NCBI GenBank assembly: GCA_900239685.1 | Contig: OENT01000442.1 | Span: 52,275-116,274, forward strand | Direction: 5' to 3' | DNA length: 64,000 bases | DNA from: Rotaria macrura | Taxonomy: Eukaryota; Rotifera; Eurotatoria; Philodinida; Philodinidae | Shown here: positions 13,601 to 25,728 of the stretch, in pieces | How positions within the stretch are numbered: position 1 is the first letter of the stretch | How the letters are laid out: each line of letters starts with the position of its first letter | Translations under genes and position numbers: made by a program | Notes under the pieces: generated by a model | What the model was told of the DNA's origin: nothing | What the model saw: the letters and a program-made list of their open reading frames with translations, nothing else | Database searches by the model: none

Positions 13601-16345
13601 CGATCAAATTCTTGAAGATAAATCTGTTTTTCGTAAAGTTTGGATCAATAGAGATGAAGTTAAACAAATTCAAAAGTATGTAAAAGAATTTTTCTTTGAA
13701 CTAATTTACTCCTGACATCATAGTTAATATTAATTGTTGATCACATACGAACAAGTAAGGAGTATACAGTTAAGTTAGGATACAGATACATTTCACTGTG
13801 AACTACGATCCTCTTGTCGAATCGAAGTAATATAATTCTTAATGCTATGAAACAATGTTTCTAAGTAACAATAAATGTAACCAATCATTATTATTTCCGA
13901 TTTCGGTAATACTAAAACGGGCACTTATGCTCGTATCTAAGCAGCGCAGACCCCTTCAGTCGTTTACTAAACTTCTACGACAGTCATTCAAATAAACCAT
14001 AGTCAAAGAAGACAATTAATCTACTGTAGACTTTTAATCATTGTCTAAATAAAAAAACTCTTTCAATTTTTTAGTTATATGACTGAAGAGCATGAAGAAA
14101 CCTCGTATACACTCCGTATCGGAAGTCTTATTCTTCATAACATTGGTCAATTGTTACCTCATCAATTACAATCAGCTGTATTTCATAATCGAAATTTTAT
14201 TTATCCTGTAAGTTACCATTTGTTTTCATTCGAGATGAATATGAAATTTATCTATATTTATATTAGGTCGGATATAGTGTAACACGATTTTATTGGTCTA
14301 CACGCCGTCCAAATCGTCGTTGTGCATATAATTGTTCAATAGTTGATGTTAATAATAGACCTATGTTCCGAATACGCATACAAGAAAATGAAGATGAACC
14401 TGCACAAGAATTTCTTGAGTCCAGTGCTAAAGTAGCATGGCATAAAATCGTCGATGAAATTGATTCATTGAGACGACAGCATGGTCTTGTAAAAATGTTT
14501 TCAATATTTGTTAGTGGGGAAGATCTTTATGGACTTACGGTACATAAATTTACAAATTATTCTCTTTTGTTTTTCTTTTTCAGCATTTTTCTATAGAAAA
14601 AAAAACACGATTCTTGTACTTGTTTTTCAGGAGCCACATATTATTCGTTTAATCGAATCTTTGCCCGGAGTTGAAATGTTGCAAAATTATGCGTTTAAAT
14701 ATGGTCGATTGCAATTACTCGATATGCCTTTAACATTGAATCCGACAGGTTGTGCAAGAAGTGAACCAAAATTACAAACTCATTTTCGACGGTAAAAAAA
14801 AGCCAAAAAATGATTTTTTTTTCATCATCAGATCTATATAAAAAATAATTGTTTAGACATGCACAAACGCTAACGAGTTCACATTCAACACGAAGTGCTC
14901 TACCAAGAACTGTTCTTGGAGTTGAAGGTGAAAAAGAAGACAAGAAATGATATTTAATATTCAAAATATGTAATACAACATCTATTTTAGGTACTCAAAT
15001 ACCGTATGTGAAGCATTTCGTTCTATCGAAATCAACACAATATAGAAAATTAAAAACTGAATGGCGTCAAAATGTATTTCTTGCTAAATCACGTATTCAG
15101 GTAGGTGAAATTTTCTATATATTTAAAAAATTAGAAGAACAGCAGATTCGATGAACTGAATGCATTTTCTTTTGGCCATGAGTAATGTCTGTTACATTCT
15201 TATAAAGAGTTTTCGGTCGAATACTAGTGCGAAATAAAGAAAGAACTTTCATTAATATTGGAAAGAATCTGACAACAAAAGAAACACATTCAAACTACAT
15301 GTGTTTAGAAAATGATAACGTTTGAAACATAACGGTCATTCCTAAAGCACTATTTTTTACACTAGCATCTTTGATAGAATACGTTCTGAGACATTTTCTC
15401 TATTCAATAAATGTGATGTTGTTTAGAGGGAATCAAAAGTGGATTCTGGTTGTTCATAGATCATTTACGAAAATCCACTGGCATAAAAACTATAAATATA
15501 TATATATATATACTTAAGATCATCGAATCTAATAGTTTCGAATTCAAAAAAATCAGATCAATATTTTCAAAGAAAAGACTCTTCGCGACAATTCGATTTT
15601 AAAGAATTTAGAAGAGATTTTTTCGTAGAACTAATAAAACAAGGAATCTTACATTACGCATTTTTCTTGCAGGTAGAGTTTCCTAATCCGTACAAAGATA
15701 TCATCCGAATGCAATAGTCATTTCTACGTAGACAAATAATCGATTATAAAGTCTTGTTCTCGTTGACTAGTTATGCGTATGCCATATTTCGTAGAAAGCG
15801 AACGTCTACCAAGCTCAAATCTTTTACAGATCACAATCTAATTGAATTTTAACAAGTATTCAAAACTATGTATGTTAATGTATTTTTTCTTCTAGGGCTT
15901 AGGTTTATTTGCTGGACGTGATCTCGAAAAACATACCATGGTTATTGAATATATTGGTGAATTGATTCGTAATGAAGTTGCTAATAAACGCGAAAAATTA
16001 TATGAACAACAAAATCGTGGAATATATATGTTTCGATTAGATGAAGAATATGTTGTTGATGCAACAATGAGTGGTTGTTTAGCACGCTATATAAATCATT
16101 CATGCGAGGTAGAAAATAGTTATTGTTTAATTTTTTTCGTTTCATCCCTTTCGTTTTCTTCACAATAGCCGAATTCAATAGCTGAAGTTGTACAAATTGA
16201 AAAGGATAGCAAAATTATAATTATAACTAATCGACGTATTGCGAAAGGTGAAGAAATAATGTATGATTATAAATTTGATTTTGAAGAAGATTCGAAAATT
16301 CCGTGTTTATGCGGTGCAACTAATTGTCGAAAATGGATGAATTAA
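7634..16345 (+). CDS. KMT2C: KMT2C/D-type H3K4 methyltransferase, ePHD-FYRN-FYRC-SET half (Trr-like)
   Basis: Exons: 7634(or 7639)-7857, 7927-7978, 8943-10199, 10264-10567, 10631-10879, 10946-11409, 12231-12899, 12955-13166, 13225-13468, 13560-13675, 14075-14207, 14267-14539, 14631-14791, 14857-14927, 14991-15100, 15896-16108, 16169-16345. Order: a long Pro/Gln/Ser-rich disordered region with an LXXLL motif (LKSLL, 10166-10180); the conserved segment VSVTLTLTTEAANNVQSV; a Cys-rich patch; an extended PHD (CAFCNGIGD to CPVHA); FYRN (IGSLILHNIGQLLP); FYRC (GEDLYGLT); the Win motif; SET with YINHSC and YDYKFDFEED; and post-SET CLCGATNCRKWMN, ending at TAA exactly as in human KMT2C. It should mono-methylate H3K4 at enhancers with WDR5/RBBP5/ASH2L. 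All catalytic signatures are intact. The N-terminus is uncertain, since it may be fused to the preceding half. Resemblance to KMT2C/D is much closer than to KMT2A/B or SETD1. Confidence 0.93.
14748..14768 (+). other. Win (WDR5-interaction) motif GCARSEP
   Basis: The seven codons read GCARSEP, identical to the Win motif I recall for human KMT2C. The central arginine is the residue that inserts into the WDR5 cavity. It lies between FYRC and SET, its usual place. This supports a complex-bound, functional enzyme. Confidence 0.85.
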
Positions 16346-16499
16346 TATATACGAAAAACAAAACTATACACATTGTTCGTTGTTCTTGTGTTTTTTTTTC
16401 ATTTCTTTTTTTTTTTGTTTTTCTTTTGTGTTTCTTTTTCTGTGCAGTGATGAGCATTCTTTCTTTTAAGTTAGATTTTTATATGTTCGCTCTCTCTCG

Positions 16500-16500
<1 letters not shown>

Positions 16501-16538
<38 letters not shown>

Positions 16539-16655
16539 CGTATATTTCTCTTCAACCATATTTTATTTGGTGTCTATTGTTGTCCCTTTCTTTATAAAAA
16601 AAAAACATTGTACATTTTGTAGAGAGTTATATAAATATATATATATATATATATG
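16501..16655. repeat. AT-dinucleotide microsatellites (two tracts)
   Basis: Two TA/AT tracts, about 16501-16537 and 16627-16655, lie in the probable 3'UTR of KMT2C/D. Similar tracts occur at about 15497-15512 (intron), 38279-38306, 45263-45280, 48346-48361 and 55457-55472. Confidence 0.85.
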
Positions 16656-19600
16656 TATGCACGTTTATCCTTATTATAAAAAAAAACAAAGAAAACGAAC
16701 ACCGGCAATGTTGTTGTTGTTGATGTTGTCATTCTCTATTCTTCCGTCCTACCTGCTATTATTTACTATTATTGAGTGTTGTTTATTTATTTACATATAT
16801 TTGTATGTAATGTGGAAAAAATACTTGCAAGTATAGAAAGAACTTTTACATCATAAGATTGATTTGTTTAAACAAACAATTATACTTGAATTGAAGCGTT
16901 CATTTGTTTATTAGAATTGTTGCTACAAACGATATATAATGTTTTTCTTTTCTTTTTCTTTTTCATTGTCGTCTGGTTTTTTTTTCTTCTAAACTCTGTT
17001 CGTTTTTTTTTCTTTTGTTCTCATTCATTTTTTTGTTTTCTTTTTGTACAAATATTTTTTGCAAAGAGAAAAAAGAAGATCATCCGCGATTGAGCGAAAG
17101 AGAGAGACAAAAAATAACACAAATCCCATCTTTTCTCTATAGAACAGATAAAAATATGTATATGGCGTTTTTCTAGTGATAAAATACGTATGTCGGATAC
17201 AATCGATGCGCATTTCTCTTTTATAAAGAAACTAGATTCTAATTTCGAACGATAAACACATGACATCACCAGAATCTAAACAGTCATAGGCAAGGAAGTA
17301 AATATTTCGATTTGATTTCAATGTCATGACTGATACTCTTATCAATTAAAAGTTGCTATGTAATCTTTTTTGCTCTCATATGAAATTGATATTTCTCTAT
17401 CAATACGATGCACACTATATTACATGACAATTATTATTGCATATAGAAAATATTTCTTTCTCTATGCAGACTAATGAGTTTCTGTTTCAGTCTTAAAACT
17501 CATCTCTATAAGGTCGAAAAAGTCACACGGTAAATATAAGCATGATTTTGCCTTTCCTTTAATCTTCGTCATAAGACATTGCGAAACATTTGTAAATCTA
17601 CGACTTTTGTTACAATACTCTTCTGATCTTATACAATCACACAAGACTAGATGTATGTACAAGAGTAAGACCTAGCAATTGAATTACTTGAACTGGTCAT
17701 TGACGAAGTATTTGCTAAAAAAAAACATTTAACAGAAATGCGTTTGTAGATTCTGGAATGCCGATTACAAATATTACAAGAAGAACTCGCAAAACTCGGA
17801 CTTTTTTCAGTATGGATCTAACCATTTGATTGACCATATTTTCTACTACTAGAGAGTGCATAGGATGGGTATGCCCTAAAATTTGACGAAAAACATGCTA
17901 TCTGACCTAGAAATTTGAGTTTTTAACGAGACTGAACTTCTTATTCCAAATAAATGTAATTTCTAGAAAGATGGCGGTTCTAAGACCAAAAATGAGCACT
18001 TTCGAATACATGGTTTTGTTCTTTCGATCAATTTTAAGAAACCAGTCTTGCTGCAATATGAAACTTGAACCCTAAAGGCTATTTGTGATACTGTATTTGA
18101 TTGATAATCTGAAAAATAAATAAAAAGGTATGTAAGACGATCGAAAGTTGAAGAATAGACCTGATTTAGTCACATATTAAAGAAATATTACATTAATTTT
18201 ATCTTTAGACATACTTTGAAGAGTAACGGTGAAGCTAGAATGTAATTACATCAGTTACAAAGACATCAATGTAGAAAGAAGTAAAATATGTGTATGTGAT
18301 GATATTTTTCCACTGTTAAAATTCATTTCTTGTCGTTAGTTGGCTAGGCCTAGTCAAAAGGTTCAAAACTTTCGATTTCTCTAAATAATTAATGTTTTTT
18401 TTCTCGTCCGGACTTGAAAAAAATAAGCATAGTAGTCAAAAAGGAACATTTTAGTTTAATCTAGGCGAATAGCAATTCAATTTTCTGTTAGTAGTATCGA
18501 ATTGAAATTCTAAATCTTTCACTAATTTAGTAACTTGTTTTAATCAATCTCCTCGAAGTAGTAAAAGTAATATGCGTGCATAACAATTTTATTATTATTG
18601 TCTCGTACTTCTTGCTACAATGATATACCATAGGCATTGTGGTCTGTGGGATATGGTAATTCGAATTAACCATTCTTATGAGTTATTCCAATTAGAAAAC
18701 CTATTTCAAGAACTCGATGATTTATACTGATTAGTACATTCACGAACGATTTCCAACAGTATAATTATATGTGAAACTTATCGGCGAAAACATGAAAGAA
18801 GAATATCGTTACAAAATTCGAGTGGAATGCCACAACCACAACTTTTTACAAGTACTGAACCAATAAATATTGAAGATAATGTTATGTTGATTAACCAAGC
18901 AACAGAAACTATTGAAATACCAACGTTCGGCACTATTGCACACTGCCGAATATTGCCAACAAATACGATCACTTTACTCATTCGTATCAATAACTCATTG
19001 CAGAAATACTGTGCATATTTATGAATCTAGTTTTGATTTGAAAATTCAACGATTTTTCGTATTGATCGTTATTAAACCTCGATTCTTCCTGAGATAATTA
19101 AGCCACGGTGTTGTGTATTTATAAAAATTATAATCGCTTCTCCACAGAGAACTCTTTATTGTGGTTTAGTTAATTACTAGCATCTATTTAGAAAACCAAA
19201 CAGGTAGATTTAGTGGTTAAGTACTGACGAAACCCGTCTGTTTATTAAGGACAACGGAATTTAAATAAGAAAAAGTAGTGGGCTTTGCTCGAAAAATCAG
19301 ATATTTCAATGGTGAGATTTCCTCTCAAGCTTCCAGGCATCTGCTACATTATGTGAATTTTTTCGGGGGGATGGCAATCGAAACGGAGTGTTTTTCACTT
19401 CTTGAGAACAGTTTATTTTTTGTAATAGAAGTGTTTCTATATCTGAGCAGCACTTTGCTCTCTACTGTCAAGTGCTATCTTCCTTGAATTGAGACAGATA
19501 GAACATTTTGACAGATGAATGTAGTAAAATGTACCATCAAACAAAGTGTGATCGACACACCAAATATTCTTCAAAATAATGCGTTTAAAGTACATCTCTA

Positions 19601-21091
19601 TTTCAGACTAATGGCTAGACAAACATTTTAGTAGAGTAGCTATTCTTGTATTGAAATAGATATGATTCGTTTCAATTACTCATCATTATTTAGTTTCATG
19701 CACCTTTTGTAGCAACACATCTGAGGCAAGTTTGCTTAAGAATGCATTACTTTCGTGGTAACAATGGCTATTTAGAAACGTATTGGAATGCATCTTCTTT
19801 TGAGAATTCTATGCCTTTATTTGGCATACATTTGAATCAGGTTTTTTGAAAGTTATATACATGCATAGAAGTACCATATTTCGTATGTGGTTGTCTTACA
19901 ATAGCGAAGCATTTTCGAAAAGATTTATATAAATAGTCGGGTATTTGGTTTCAAGAAAAAGAGTTTAACTCAATAAGAATCTTGAAGTATATCAATAGAA
20001 ATCTCGTGATTTTTCTGTGGCAAATATCTTGCTTATATGAGGGTACTCTCGAAATAAACATATACTTGTATTTAACTTAAGTACAATAGAATCCGTTCCA
20101 ATGTTAAATTAGAAGAAAATATTTGTTCAAAATTTAAGAGAAGCCTATAGGTCTAGACAAGTTTCTATTATTGAACGAGAAGAAGCACATTGTTTTTTAA
20201 TTGTCATCAACATAGCATCTACTACGACACATGTTGAGAGGAAACTATTCATTATCCATATTTTTTCATTCATTCAGAAAGAGAATCATTGCCAAGATAA
20301 AAGCAGTTCACACTTAATTTCATCACTATCACAATCTTTTACTCAAAATTTTAGTTGAGTTTTCATAATAATCATAAAATTCATGGACTTTTATTGTTTA
20401 TTGCTTGTTGGAAATTTACTAGTCCTACGATGTTGTATCCGTTCAATAATGGAATCGATGAATTGTAAATATTATTTATGGAAGTTCATCTATTAAAATC
20501 AAAAGTTACAGTTAATGTCTAGTGCTGCTCAATACTGTATGAGCAGGAAAGAGAAAATACAGATGCAATTCAATATCAAGATGAAAAAATAAGTTAGAAA
20601 ACACGGGAACCTAAATATCATAGAAATGCATACGTATATTTATTTACATATTAATCAACAAAACGAAAGAATCTAAGGAAAATGATGAAGTTCTGTATCT
20701 GTCCGTTAGAAAATATATGATCACGTACTCGTGCTTTCGTTTCAAATGTACTATTCATATGAAATTCATGCTTTTCCAATGTGAGTGAGTGTAAAAGATT
20801 TTGGTTTAGTGGCTTTCTCTCCTCTATAGTCTTACTTTTTCGTACGAAAGTAGGTATTTTCCTCATAGATGTCACTAATAAAGTTAACCAACTTGACGAT
20901 ACGTGTAAATAAGAAAACATGCTCTGTGTCACCTGAGAAACGTTTCTGATACGCTGACTGGAAGAAAATAACAACAACAAGTCATTCACTACTTACTTCC
21001 TAATAGCTCTTTAAATGGCAGTCTGCTTGTAAAGTACAAACAGCATACTTGATACGTTGTATCCTCAATGTCTGCTTCTGTCAGATGTCTT

Positions 21092-21856
21092 CGTCTACAA
21101 CGACTATTTGGTTTGTTTACGCGAATAAAGTTCATAAGTATTGCTTCGAGTCATTATTTGTACCCAGCTAAGTAAAATAAAGTATGTTTCCCAGTTTCAG
21201 AATGCCTTTATAAGACACCATTCGTTTATGTCAATGGCTTCAATCATTCTGATCTTCTGAATGTTTAGATGCTCAATAGTTTCTTTTAATAAATACTTAA
21301 AGTTTTAAAAGTCTCCATTACATACAAAGCTGTAGTCTGAAGTCTTGTAATCATGAAAACGAAAGAATCGTCGACCTTGATCAATCATGAAACTTGCCTT
21401 TCAATCAAAAGCCAACTATTTTTGAGAAATTCACTTAGTATTCCACGAGTAAAGCTTGTTTTAACGTCCGATGGCAATTTATTCAAAATAATTCGACGAC
21501 AGCTTTCATAATTGAACAAGTTCGATGATTCTTTCGTTTCATGGTCATACAAATTCAGACTAGATTACTGCATACAGGTGAGACTTTTAAAACTAAGTAT
21601 TTCTTAAAAGAAGCTGTTGAGAGTTTAGTCGTTTAGAAGATCAGAATAATTGAATTCGTTGACATAAGCGAATGAAGTCCTATAAAACCATTCTGAAACT
21701 CGGGAAAAACATACTTTATTTCAGTCAGCTGGATACAAATGATAACTCGAAGTAATATTTCTGAATTTTATCCGCATAAACAAAACCTCTTCGTATCTAT
21801 GTAACTTACTAGTTGAAAAATATTGATTAAATCAAACCAAATCGTCGTTGGAGACG
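21092..21856. repeat. Decayed long inverted repeat (arms about 0.23-0.28 kb)
   Basis: The left arm (about 21092-21318) matches the reverse complement of the right arm (about 21578-21856). Shared blocks include ATAAAGTATGTTT, TTCTGATCTTCT, TTTTAAAAGTCT and CGACTATTTGGTTTG (one mismatch). The arms differ by substitutions and by an insertion of about 50 bp in the right arm. The spacer is about 260 bp with no ORF. Probably an old foldback element or MITE; no target duplication could be defined. Confidence 0.6.
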
Positions 21857-23028
21857 GAGAAAACGTGTTGGTGGTACACCTAACTAGAAATCTGACAAAC
21901 ACATGTAAGCTAGCGCTAAGTCATGCATCATTTTCTATCGAAACCTTCCTTCGTAGATCTGTTATTGGCATAGACAGCTATACTCTGATCGTTAACATGA
22001 TAATATACATTTCTGCTAATAATAATGTCAGATGTCCAGAAAACGTCATATTTCTTTTCATTGTTTGTGTATTCATATAAATAGTTCAATCATAGTTACA
22101 CCATTCACATTGCATATATAGTGGTAGAGATAACTTCTATTTTGCGGCAAATTCTTTTTTTCCCAATTACATTTTCCCCGAATTTGGTTTCTCCTATTCC
22201 TCTAGCGCCGGACTTAATGTTTTGACAGAAAAACACCTTGTCACATATAATTCATTCTATATTTAAAAAGTTATTACACCAAACGAGTTTATTAACAAAC
22301 TCATTTATTACCATCTGAGTTGATAACAAAGTCGCATGAGCATTTTGTTTGTTAAGAAACAAATGCCACCATATGTGGGTATGAGAGTTTTCTATTTATT
22401 TACAAGGGGGAACGAACTGAGTTCAGGAATTGAAATCAGTTTTTTCCACCGTGATTCATTTGTATACAAACTACACTGGCATAGAAACAAACACGAACAC
22501 TCATCTACGTGCCCTATTTAATCTATTGGAGTCGCATAGAACTAAAAAAATAACAGGATCTCACATGGATGGACGATTCATTTTTCGAATCACTATATAT
22601 ACTCAGAACTCTATTGAGAAGACATACATAAAAGCGTCAACATGTATTTACCTGAAAAAATTTTGACTTTTCAACTTTTTCTATAGGTGCCACTGTCAGT
22701 AAGAAGTATCTCAAATACTTTCAGTAAGATGAAACTGATACAGTATTTTTAGAATAAAACAACTAAGATTAGTTCAAAAGAATTTCTTCTATTTTCGAAA
22801 TTTCATTACTATATGAATGCTAGTTTTGAAAGAATAATAACTTTCCAATAGAAGAAATAGTTTCTGCACTGATTGATTCAGAAGGAAACTGCTAGGAAGT
22901 AGTAGAATGAAAAAACACACACATGCTGTTAAAAATGACAACAAGTTTGTTTTTGCCATACTCGATCATTTCTTTCATAATTAAACCAGTTCGGCCCCGA
23001 GACACATCCAAAGTAAGAAGAAAAAAAT

Positions 23029-25728
23029 ATGTCTACTGCAACCTCGGATCCATACAATATTCTTGGAGTAAAAGAAACGGATAACGATTTTCAAATACGC
23101 ACTGTGTATCGGAAGCTGGTGCATGAATACAACAAAGACCGAATGCAGGCTGGTGGAAACCGTAAACTTAAAGCTGAGAATTTCCGACGCATTTGTCGTG
23201 CGTATGAAACATTATCTGATCATGAAAAACGTAAAAAATTTAACAAAAGTGGAGAATGGACCGAACACGTACCTGTAGAAAATTATACATTGCAGCAACT
23301 TGCTGCTGAGCCAGAACTTGCGAACGAGTTGAAAGCTCGTTTGCTAAACACATCACTAAGTGAAATAAATACTAAAAATTCTCTTTCTGGTCATACACCA
23401 CTCTACTGTGCAGCACGTAGTTGTAATGCAGATGCTGTCTACTTTTTAATTGAGCAAGGTGCTGATCCTGATCTAAAACAAAGAACGGGAAGTACTGCTC
23501 TTCATGTGAGTTCTTTTTACGGATATCCAGAAATAGTTCGTTGTCTATTGGAATGTGGAGCCAATTATCTTACGAAAAATTCTTCTGGTAATACAGCTGA
23601 AGTTGAAGCCTTCAATGATGATGTAACACAAGTGTTTGAGGATTTGAAGGAAACGCCGTTTATACAAGCTGCTGCTAATCAACTTGAATGGTTTAAAACA
23701 AATGTTAGTAACATAAAAAAGCATATCGACGAACAATATTATGTACAACGACAAACATTACTTCATTGCGCGAGTAAAAGAGGTTATATTGATCTTGTTC
23801 GATGGTTAGTTGAAGAACGCTCAGCTAACCTAGATATTGTTGATCTAAATTTAAATTCAGCTTTACATCTTGCTTGTTTTGGTAAACATTCATCAGTTGT
23901 TGAATATCTTCTCAATAGAGGAGCTAATCCTCTTTTATCTAACAAATGGTGCATGACAGCTGAGCAAGAAGGTCGCATGCATGCAAGAGTAATAACGAAT
24001 CTGTTTCGGGCGATGCGTGATAAAAACATGTACGAGATGGCTCAGCTGGGTATACTTTGGTGGTTTGAATATTATTTCGGTAATAGATCACCAGATATAG
24101 TCAATGACAAGGGTGTGAGTTTACTCTATGTTGCATGTCGTTATGGGCAAACATCGGTTGCGCAATGGCTTTTAGAAAAGGGAGCTAATGTTAATATTAA
24201 ACTTTTGCAAGATTCAGAAAGTACACCGTTACATACTGCTGTTTATTATAAACATGTTTCCACAGTTGAGCTATTATTAAGTTATTCAGCTGATGTAAAC
24301 ATAAAAAATAAGTATGGTTCAACTGCTATGGATGATGCGAAATCGGAGGAAATGACAAGACTTTTAAGAAAACATCGAAGCATCTTGGAAGGAAATAAAT
24401 ACATTTCGGTTAATCTCTATAGTGATGGTAAAAAGGCTGGTGATGCCCCATTAGCAACAGTACAATTAACTCATGATGCTACATATACTGACCTCGTGAA
24501 CGCTATGCCAGAGTCAATGCGGGATAAACTTCCATGTTTTTCGATAGCTCGACGTCCATTAAATTTTGAAAAAGATGGCGCAACACTTCTCTCAGTTGTA
24601 TGCAGAGCTCGACATGGAGCAACGAAATTCGTAGAATTACCGCTTTGTCTGATAGCACATGAAAGACCTCGTTTTACAAATTCTGGCCATTTTCTTCGTG
24701 AAGAACTTCCTCGATATACTCATCGTGAAGTTGACGCTAAATTTCGTTCGAAAAATAAAAGTGTATCACTAAATGTTCAAGGGAATGAAGCTGAATCACA
24801 AAAGTTTACTGTCGGAGATTTATTATTTACATTTCCCCCGAATTGTACTAATGAAAACCTTACTATTACCGTTGATTATATAATGTCACCAGCTGATGAT
24901 GTAGTCGATCTGCCTGGATGTCTTTGTGTTTTTAAAACAAAATATAATGATCAAAAGTCAAAATTAAGCGAAATGCCAACAGTATCTTTTGGTAGGGAAT
25001 CAACTGCTCGACTATATAATTGGGCATTGCCATCTTCTTATTGGTTTACCTATAGAACACGGCATACACGTTTAGTTGGAATTGGTGAGGTGCATGCTTT
25101 TGTTCTTCATACTGAAGTCATACCTGCTCAATTAACACTTCCGCCCGACATGATTACTAAGGGTATTACACAAGACCTATTACAAATTCGTAATCACCCA
25201 ATCCCGTGTTATTGCTTAAAAGTTCTTGAACAGGACAAAGTAGTCTTTCCTCATGTTGCTTATCATGGGACAGATATAAAAGCAGTAGAATCAATTCTAA
25301 TGGATGGACTTGTCATGCCGAGTACGGTGATCTCAATGGGAAAACGAATTTGCCCACCAAATAATCATATTGCTCGAGGACAGGCAGCTTTCGGAGTTGC
25401 TGATTTCTCGAATGGTATATTTGTTACACCAAGTATACACTATTGTTCCGATCCAGCATATGCAATCCAATTTACGCGTGGTGATGAGTGCCTTATAGTA
25501 GTGCTAGAATGTAGTTTAAAAGCCGATTCATTCAAACGTTTCGAATCTACTGTACCGACTTATGTCGCTCATAAAGATGACAATATCAAGGAAATTGAAT
25601 GGCGTCTCACAAATCCAGCAGATATTCAAATCATATCTGTACTATTTATCCCTGTAGTAAATTCCAAGATTAAAGAAGCCTCAACAAGAGCTAAGAAACT
25701 TGGCGTTGATCCGAATAATATAAAATAG
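23029..25728 (+). CDS. Chimeric protein: degenerate J domain, ankyrin repeats, ART-like C-terminal domain
   Basis: An 899-aa protein in a single exon, unlike its intron-rich neighbours. Residues 7-75 read as a J domain (DPYNILGV, YRKLV, YETLSDHEKRKKF), but the HPD tripeptide that activates Hsp70 is replaced by N35-K36-D37. Ankyrin repeats occupy about 119-185, 240-312 and 362-440 (TPLYCAAR, TLLHCASKRGY, TPLHTAV). Residues 455-740 are unrecognised. The C-terminus has YHGT (H746), a Y805 in SIHYCSDPAYA and E857 in EIEWR, an H-Y-E arrangement like the ADP-ribosyltransferase/PARP fold; RICPPNNHIARGQ is a further strong block. I recall similar ART-like C-termini in rotifer proteins. The enzymatic role is inferred, and the target is unknown. 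The start follows an A-rich context with no upstream in-frame extension considered. There is no signal peptide or membrane segment, so it is probably cytosolic or nuclear. Confidence 0.85.
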   Translation: MSTATSDPYNILGVKETDNDFQIRTVYRKLVHEYNKDRMQAGGNRKLKAENFRRICRAYETLSDHEKRKKFNKSGEWTEHVPVENYTLQQLAAEPELANELKARLLNTSLSEINTKNSLSGHTPLYCAARSCNADAVYFLIEQGADPDLKQRTGSTALHVSSFYGYPEIVRCLLECGANYLTKNSSGNTAEVEAFNDDVTQVFEDLKETPFIQAAANQLEWFKTNVSNIKKHIDEQYYVQRQTLLHCASKRGYIDLVRWLVEERSANLDIVDLNLNSALHLACFGKHSSVVEYLLNRGANPLLSNKWCMTAEQEGRMHARVITNLFRAMRDKNMYEMAQLGILWWFEYYFGNRSPDIVNDKGVSLLYVACRYGQTSVAQWLLEKGANVNIKLLQDSESTPLHTAVYYKHVSTVELLLSYSADVNIKNKYGSTAMDDAKSEEMTRLLRKHRSILEGNKYISVNLYSDGKKAGDAPLATVQLTHDATYTDLVNAMPESMRDKLPCFSIARRPLNFEKDGATLLSVVCRARHGATKFVELPLCLIAHERPRFTNSGHFLREELPRYTHREVDAKFRSKNKSVSLNVQGNEAESQKFTVGDLLFTFPPNCTNENLTITVDYIMSPADDVVDLPGCLCVFKTKYNDQKSKLSEMPTVSFGRESTARLYNWALPSSYWFTYRTRHTRLVGIGEVHAFVLHTEVIPAQLTLPPDMITKGITQDLLQIRNHPIPCYCLKVLEQDKVVFPHVAYHGTDIKAVESILMDGLVMPSTVISMGKRICPPNNHIARGQAAFGVADFSNGIFVTPSIHYCSDPAYAIQFTRGDECLIVVLECSLKADSFKRFESTVPTYVAHKDDNIKEIEWRLTNPADIQIISVLFIPVVNSKIKEASTRAKKLGVDPNNIK

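Larger units (their letters stand above)
16346..23028. other. 6.7-kb gene-free stretch downstream of KMT2C/D
   Basis: AT-rich. The first few hundred bases are probably 3'UTR, rich in T runs and TA repeats. Scattered open frames of 60-112 codons on both strands have no recognisable motif and no plausible splice partners. The only clear structure is the inverted repeat at 21092-21856. I see no tRNA and no confident transposase remnant. Confidence 0.6.

Noticed and set aside
16324-16836. 170-codon plus-strand frame after the KMT2C/D stop
   Set aside because: It is built from T runs and TA repeats and reads as low-complexity Ile/Tyr/Phe. It overlaps the KMT2C/D terminus in another frame.
18778-19024. 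Overlapping frames on both strands
   Set aside because: The plus-strand reading looks mildly protein-like but has no motif, no start context and no partner exons.
20651-20989. 112-codon minus-strand open frame in the gap after KMT2C/D
   Set aside because: No recognisable domain, no flanking exons and a composition like the surrounding AT-rich DNA. It overlaps nothing conserved.
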